Source: Cymbidium sinense (lineage: Eukaryota > Streptophyta > Magnoliopsida > Asparagales > Orchidaceae). Taken from it: a stretch of 64,000 nucleotides of DNA. Below the pieces are notes generated by a model. The model did no database searches. It saw only the letters and a list, made by a program, of their open reading frames with translations, and was not told the origin of the DNA. The stretch lies in the NCBI GenBank assembly GCA_021442155.1, contig CM038223.1, positions 31,098,983 through 31,162,982 of the forward strand. Direction: 5' to 3'. Position numbers and translations under genes: made by a program. Shown piece by piece: positions 58,260 through 64,000 of the stretch. Positions within the stretch are counted from its first letter, which is position 1; every line of letters starts with the position of its first letter.

Positions 58260-61200
58260 GTATGGGATAAAGAGATATCCCAACCTTATTTTGTCTTGAG
58301 AGGATTGGATGTACCCCCATAGATTACTTTAATATAGCCAGAAGGTTATTCTACCAATTATTATTTGGGGATAACTATGGCTCCTTACTTATAGCTACAC
58401 TCAAGCCAATCCTTGATGCTAAAGTAATCCTCTAAGACATGACTTAGCATATGGTGGTAGGGGCAGTAGTTAGGATCATCACTCCTACCAACTTCCTCTG
58501 GCTTTTTAGGCTCCGGTAGTTGAAAATCAAGCATCTTAAAAAGGTTCTTAAAGATCTTCCTGACTACCTCCCTCTTGAATGAGTATGGCTTATTGAGTCA
58601 AGAGTAGGTGGAAAATAGCTACCTTACTGTGGATACTGATACAGCTACTGTGTAGGCTTTTGTGGTGGTCATTGTGGCGACTGAAGTAGTGGAAGAGGAG
58701 GTGGGAGTAAAGGCTATTGAACTCTATGCCTCTTATACTATGCTCTCACTAGCTGCTTCACCTTATCTACTACCATTACTATCCCTAGCTTCTTCTTAAA
58801 CACTTTCTGAGGCTTAGGCTTAGATGACTGATCTGAGAAGGGTAACTATTTGACTTCCTCTTGTAAGTTAGACACCTTGCTAATTAATTTCTCAAATATC
58901 TTTATGGTAAAACCCAAGACCATGAAGCCGACTGGGCCATGAATATTTTTAAGAAGAATCTCAATGGCATGATGCTCTTGCAATTGTGGTTTATATTTCA
59001 AGCTTAGGTTATGTCATCTAAGAATAAAATTAGCAAGAGACTCATTATGCTTTTACTTCTCTACAATAAGGTCCCTTACAGTTACACTTTGCTGAGCTTC
59101 TACAAATCTCTTGATGAAGAGCTGCTAACTCTGTAAAGGACTTCACCAAATCATTGGACAATTTAGCATACCAATCAAATGCAACTCTCAAAAGGCTACT
59201 GCTAAGCTATCAAAAATGTAGTGCGTCACTACCGCCAACATTGTAGCAACTGGATTTGAAGTGTGCTATATGCTACCTTGGGTCTCTATTGCCATCAAAT
59301 ACCTTGAAGGATGATGGCACAAAACCCTTGGGCTATTGAACCACATCAAATTTCTTTGGGTAAGGTCTACCCTTTAGAACTGATGAGCTCTCTTGGGCTT
59401 ACACCAATGCTTCCTTCACTTTTTTCTCAATCATCTGCTTGATATCCTTTTCATGCAGGAGGTGTTATTGATCACCTTCCAATGCAAACTACCTACATCC
59501 TCATCCATAAGAGTATCACTCTTGAGATGATCTAGGGTATGCACTAGCTTAGGTATGTCATCTCCATGTGAATGGGTTGTGAGATGGGTACTTAGTTATA
59601 CAATGCTAAGACCACTTCCATCAACTCTTTTACCCTTCTCTTCATCCTGTCAATCTGATCATCTTTAAGCTTGATTTGCTGGAGGAGGTGTTGAGTTGAG
59701 TCTGGTGCCTCACCTTTCTCAACTATAATGCCTTGGCTTTCCTGACAAGGCTACTCCCTATGCAAAGATCCTAAGGTATCTACCATGTAGACTTTGACAA
59801 TTTCATCCAACAGGTTGTCTTCACGGCATTAAAGTCTACCATGCCCTCCTCTTGGTCAGATTAATCATCCCCTACTATATGCCTCACCACTGCATGATAG
59901 TCTTCCAAAATCTCATCCAAGGATCGGTCATCCACTCGACCCAGTGCTATTGGGACATATACTGAATGATGACTCACAACTAGACTGAGCTCTGAAGAAG
60001 TAATTGCTTAAACGTTCTGGATAGGGGGAGTATTATCCCTAACTTGCTCAATAACCATAGTGGTCATCTCAGTATCCCCTCCTTCCTTCTCATCCAATTA
60101 TGGTGGTGGAGTGACTACAATGCTCTTAGGCTAGCACTCCTTCTTCTCCACCATTAGGATGGAATGCCGAGTGAGGGAGCTCATCCTCACCTCAATAGGT
60201 GAAGTAGATGAAGTGTGGTCCTTGGGACATAGCCGTATCACCAAGGGAGATGCTCTCACTCCATATACTAGCTTGCGATACTTGGTAGGAACTTTAGATG
60301 GTGGAACATGAATGGGTGATGGTGGTCAGCGAGTGGAGTGGTGCAATGGAGGTGACACTGGCTGCCTCTCTGCCGAAGATCTCCTCCTATGACTGGAATC
60401 GATGAGTACTATTCTATCAGAATGATCGGCCTTATCAGCCTATCAATCAGAATGGTCTATCAAAGCTGAGGACATCGAATGTCTGGCGAACCTCTCTCTA
60501 TCCCTATTGTCCGCTTGGGTAGCAACTTTGGCCTCTGTTGCTCTCTCTCTATGGATCTAATTTTTGACACTCCTAGGGATCAGACATCTCAAGTCATGCA
60601 AGGTAGCAGACTCAGAGCGTCCATGGGCTCTTCCAACTCTTCTGAGCATGGACCATAGACTAGCATAGGGCTTCCTCCTCTCATTATCTGGTGTTTCATA
60701 CTCTGTAGATCATGAGGGTGATGTAGCAATCTTTCTAATGTCCTCATCTCCCTCTAGAGTTGAAAGGGGTGAAACCTACTACACCCAAGAGGGGGAGAGG
60801 TCTCACGAGGGGATCCCTCCTCAGCCACATGGGAGGCTTCCTCAACCTTCTTAGTCATGCGCACATAATGTCTCCTAAATTTTTTTCCTTGTTATCGTGT
60901 TGGGTCATGGTCAATGGAGTAGGACGGGAGCTAGAACTGACCTCAAACATGGGGGAGATTATCTCAGATGCTAAGACAGACTTCCACTTAAAGATAGGGC
61001 TGCTATAGAGGCAGTACTAGTCCTTATTGAAATTATGGCAGTTCAACTGGCACTCATGGCAAGGGAATCTCTAAGGCCTTTCTCTTCAAAGTAGGAAACT
61101 CATTATATGAGTGAAGGTCAAACTGTAGAAGTGGTTTCTTGTTAGTTACCTCCTCTCTATTGATGGTAGTGAGGGTAGGTCCCTCACAAGTGACTTTGAA

Positions 61201-61449
61201 GTGCTCAAAGCCAAGTTCAAACTTGATGACAGGGACAGAGGTGAGTATGGCCTGATCCAGGGCCAAATCCACACCAAAAGCAAAGGAGAAGATGAGTTTC
61301 CCAAAAGACATCGTGTTGACTGACTGTTTATAGAAAAAGAGGGTTGGGGCTTCTTCTTCATTGTTGGAAAAAGGATGATATAGGATTAGACTTGTGCTTT
61401 TGATTGTTGTTGTTTGATTTGATTTTTGACTTTCAATTGGAACCCTCAT
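58260..61449 (-). pseudogene. Tat gag of element G, degenerate
   Basis: The N-terminal frame 61054-61449 starts with MRVPIESQKSNQ. The middle (61050-59500) is mostly scrambled. The capsid part at about 59100-59350 reads FKVFDGNRDPR, LLRVAFDWYAKLSNDLVKSF and FVEAQQ-type sequence in successive frames. SVTVRDLIVEK and HNESLANFIL follow near 59000-59080. The C-terminal block DDPNYCPYHHMLSHVLEDYF, then SIKDWLEC lies near 58430-58490, and is the equivalent of J LISHPIEYYFIFKDWVE. The start at 61449 is the first Met after the leader. Confidence 0.7.
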
Positions 61450-61777
61450 TTAACAAATTTGATTATGTTAAATGGGGCTCATGGGTATGTTGGAGAGATT
61501 TGAAACTTTGGAGTGAAATGTTTTGCTTTTTTTTCTAACTTCATTGGAATTTTAAAAATGTTGGATGAACCCTAAAGCACCAAGCTAGTAGTAAAAGGTT
61601 TTTTTTTATTTGAATTATTTTTGGGTAATTTCTTTAATTAATTTTCTTTTACCTATTGGAGGTCTAATAGGATTTTTAAGACCTACTTATGGTGAGGTCC
61701 TAAAACCTAAAGGATGTTGGCCACCCTTGCTTAAAACTAAAATAAGCAAGGTGTACAATGAAAAGAATGATAGTCTT

Positions 61778-61800
61778 GGACTTATATAATATATAAGTCC
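61778..61800. repeat. Perfect 11-bp-arm palindrome, AT-rich core
   Basis: Arms GGACTTATATA and TATATAAGTCC around a single base. Outer partial arms (GATAGT and ACTATC) extend it to about 38 bp. It lies in the G leader, between its primer-binding site and gag. Confidence 0.85.
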
Positions 61801-61851
61801 ACTATCAATGGTTAGAGATAATGATTGACTACTAAAAATGGAGAGAGGAAC

Positions 61852-61870
61852 CCTCCCAAGCGGCATCACA
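61852..61870 (-). other. Primer-binding-site-like sequence of element G
   Basis: The minus strand reads TGTGATGCCGCTTGGGAGG followed by GTTCCTCTCTCCATTTTT. The second part lines up with the leader of F and J after their primer-binding sites (TTCTCTCTCCATCTTT). By that alignment this is where the tRNA would pair. It implies that an LTR should end just to the right. Confidence 0.55.
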
Positions 61871-61879
61871 GAAAAAATC

Positions 61880-64000
61880 TATGGTTTTTTAATTTGGAGT
61901 AATGTGGACACTTAGCGGATTTTAGGGGGTAGTTATTAAAGTGATTGGATATGACTTTAAGGTATGATGTACCATCTCATATGATGAAAACATCACCCTA
62001 TAATGCACCTAATATCCTGACAAGGACTCCTAGGGCATATGGGTCTTTGTATGTACCAGAGATATTTCCTCTAGTTTACATGGAAGAGTAAAGCAGGGTT
62101 TATTTTATGACGAGATATGTAGTTCCCTATAGAAGCAAGCTTCCATAGTTAATTATATCCTAGAAAATGGAAATATCCTAAAAGTACTCTTGATTAAAGT
62201 AGTGAATCAGTATCTCCAAAAGACTTCAAGGTTAGACTATCAAAGGATTGGGTATTTTCGAAAATCAAGTGGGAGGGTTCAATTTGGAAGCCTTATTTTT
62301 AGATTCCAAAGGAAGATGAGTATGGAGCACTCATGGTACTAAAAGGCTAGTAAGCACTCCAGTCTACCCTATAATGAGATTTTATATGTTTGAAAGAGAT
62401 CTTATTTTCGTTTAAGTTAAATTTTTATTATATTACTAGGGCTTATAGTCCATTAACTCAAGATTGTGGAAATACCTAAGAGGTGAGGACTTATGCTTAT
62501 AGCCCAAAGAAAATAAGAAACCTTAGATCCTAAATTTAAGATGCTCTAGCACAAGCTAAGAACATGACCTAATTTTAATAAAAAAATGGGATATAGTGGT
62601 TTACCTCCAAAAGAGAGGAGAAACCCATCTTGACTCTCCTGGACTTACAACTGCCTTGAGTGGCTGCCAGCTAACAGCTCTTATGATTCAAAACCATGTA
62701 GGCTCGTCTTATGTAAGTATAAATTATCTAAGCCGTTATTTAATTAGGAAAGAAGATAAAGTCCCAAACTCACTCCCAAAGAGACTAGCTCATATAAGAC
62801 TTATACTAAGTGAAAATTTTTACAATTCTTTATGTCATTTTTGACACATTGATTTGGACAAAGGCTTGGGATAACTATGTTTAAATGCATGATGAAATAA
62901 GGTTATTGGCTAAATCAACTGGAGGTGGTGTTCTCCACTACAAGGGATGCTCTCACAGGTCAAGCATTTCCCTATAATGCAAGAGTGGAGCCCCTCCATA
63001 TTCAAGAATGAAACAAGATGATATGCATGATATTAGAACATACATCATTTAGCTAAGGGGTTGCTAAATCTTTTAATTATCTTGATTACAACCTAAGCTT
63101 TAAAGTAAGGTTTTGAGTTATTTTAAAAATTAATTATGAGTTATTAGTGGGGGTAGAAAAATTCATTTTGTCCTAAAAAGCCTACCACATCTAGGCCACA
63201 CATTCAATCATCAAGCTTAAGAAACCTATAAAAATTATGCCATTTATATTGCACAAGATAGACACAATAATCAAATATTCAAAGATTTCATAAAATAATA
63301 AAAGGCTGGTGCGGCCGGGTACCACCGTACACCCCGAAAAATAAAAGAAGTTGGGTAGCTGAGCTCTATCCTTATACAACCCATGTTACAAAAGAATATT
63401 ACAATTACAGTCAAAATAAATTCTATGGGGGACGTCATTCGTCATCTTCTTTCTTCTATTCGATTGATTTGGTTTTGCTCCAAGGATTCACAGGGCCTCT
63501 CAGGACTTTGTCTTCTAGCCACTGCTCATCCTAAACCCTATAGCACAAAGCCTAATTCCTATTGCAAAATTATATGTTTATGGAAAATAAAATCTAACTA
63601 CACCTATAAAATAGATGTTAGCTAAATCAACCATACAAACCCAAGTAGTTATATTTCATAAGTTGGACTTAGCACTCTCCACATGGGTAACTAAGTCCAC
63701 CTATCTTAATGTGGATTATGTAAAGGGGATTGAGCAACTTATAAGCAAAAGCATTTATATTTTTTTCCAGTAACGCCTTTAGTATAATCCCCTACATAAA
63801 ATATCATTAAGCTAATAATGGCCTAACATCCAGTCTACGCATAAATAATCCTAACATCCAATCTAAAACATTACATCATAAAATAAAACACAACATCACA
63901 ACATACACCATCCTAACTTAGAGCTAGAAGTGGTGACTTAATATTATAATGTGTGTGTTAAGGCTTAGTGTGGTATGTCTTAGCTAAGATTTAGAATTAT
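61880..64000 (-). repeat. Family X, copy C, cut by the window edge; candidate 5' LTR of element G
   Basis: This matches X-A from its left end (8469) onward in the same orientation: TATGGTTTTTTAATTTGGAG at the start, then the TTTACATGGAAGAGTAAAG, CAAGCATT and GGCTGGTGCGGCCGGGTA (63303) blocks, to the window end (equivalent to about 10590). No protein is recognised. Its first base is ten bases from the primer-binding site of G, where the 5' LTR of G should be. If so, it reads as an LTR on the minus strand and continues about 5 kb past the window. Confidence 0.55.

Larger units (their letters stand above)
53140..61870 (-). mobile_element. Tat-lineage Ty3/gypsy element G, truncated in integrase
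   Basis: On the minus strand the order is primer-binding site (61870-61852), leader, gag (61449-58260), protease (57550-57000), RT (55950-54900), RNase H, second RNase H (54400-54120) and integrase up to about 53140. The double RNase H places it in Tat. It belongs to another family than F and J, since the gag and the primer-binding site differ. Integrase ends after its second Asp where family X sequence begins. Confidence 0.8.

Noticed and set aside
8469..64000. X-A and X-C as the two LTRs of one huge element
   Set aside because: Same orientation, but 53 kb apart with other elements, including oppositely oriented X sequence, in between; X-A has its own target duplication.
1..64000. tRNA, rRNA or other host RNA genes
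   Set aside because: No cloverleaf with A and B boxes and no rRNA segment was noticed; the only tRNA-related pieces are primer-binding sites.

Overview
The window is repeat-filled DNA from a flowering-plant nucleus. It is AT-rich and holds only retrotransposon-derived coding sequence: Ty3/gypsy elements of the Tat, Athila and chromovirus lineages, an L1-type LINE and two RTE-type LINE fragments. Every reading frame is broken by stops or frameshifts. I found no intact host gene, tRNA, rRNA or CRISPR array. Athila and Tat elements occur only in plants, which gives the kingdom; the species cannot be told from this sequence. Element letters (F, G, H, I, J, K, X) are my own labels.

Layout, left to right. 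(1) 1-3945, minus: 5' part (gag, primer-binding site, end of an LTR) of a Tat element, J. (2) 3946-4770: a short unassigned stretch, part of it coding-like. (3) 4771-26927, plus: Tat element F, with two LTRs of about 1.1 kb that carry 60-bp tandem repeats. F has gag, protease, RT, RNase H, a second (Tat-type) RNase H and integrase, then a 42-bp tandem array and a decayed extra ORF that resembles the plant mobile domain (PMD) family. Its gag is split at 8469-15581 by a 7.1-kb non-coding element, X-A, flanked by an 11-bp near-perfect target duplication. (4) 26928 to about 40790, minus: Athila element H. An L1 LINE (K, 31560-37390) with a C-terminal RNase H lies inside its gag, and an RTE fragment (38455-39336) sits at its primer-binding site. 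(5) About 40940-42857, minus: 3' half of a chromovirus, I. (6) 42855-53130: a rearranged block of family X, with segments in alternating orientation and a second RTE fragment (44540-46490). (7) 53140-61870, minus: Tat element G, broken inside integrase. (8) 61880-64000: a third copy of family X, cut by the window edge and starting next to the G primer-binding site.

The genes do not form a working unit. They are layers of nested insertions. The most unusual component is family X: more than 7 kb, no recognisable proteins, three copies here. It is either a giant LTR of the G-type Tat element or an independent non-autonomous element; the evidence in this window points both ways. Second in interest is the PMD-like extra ORF of F with its downstream coiled-coil-like segment, lying between a tandem array and the 3' LTR.
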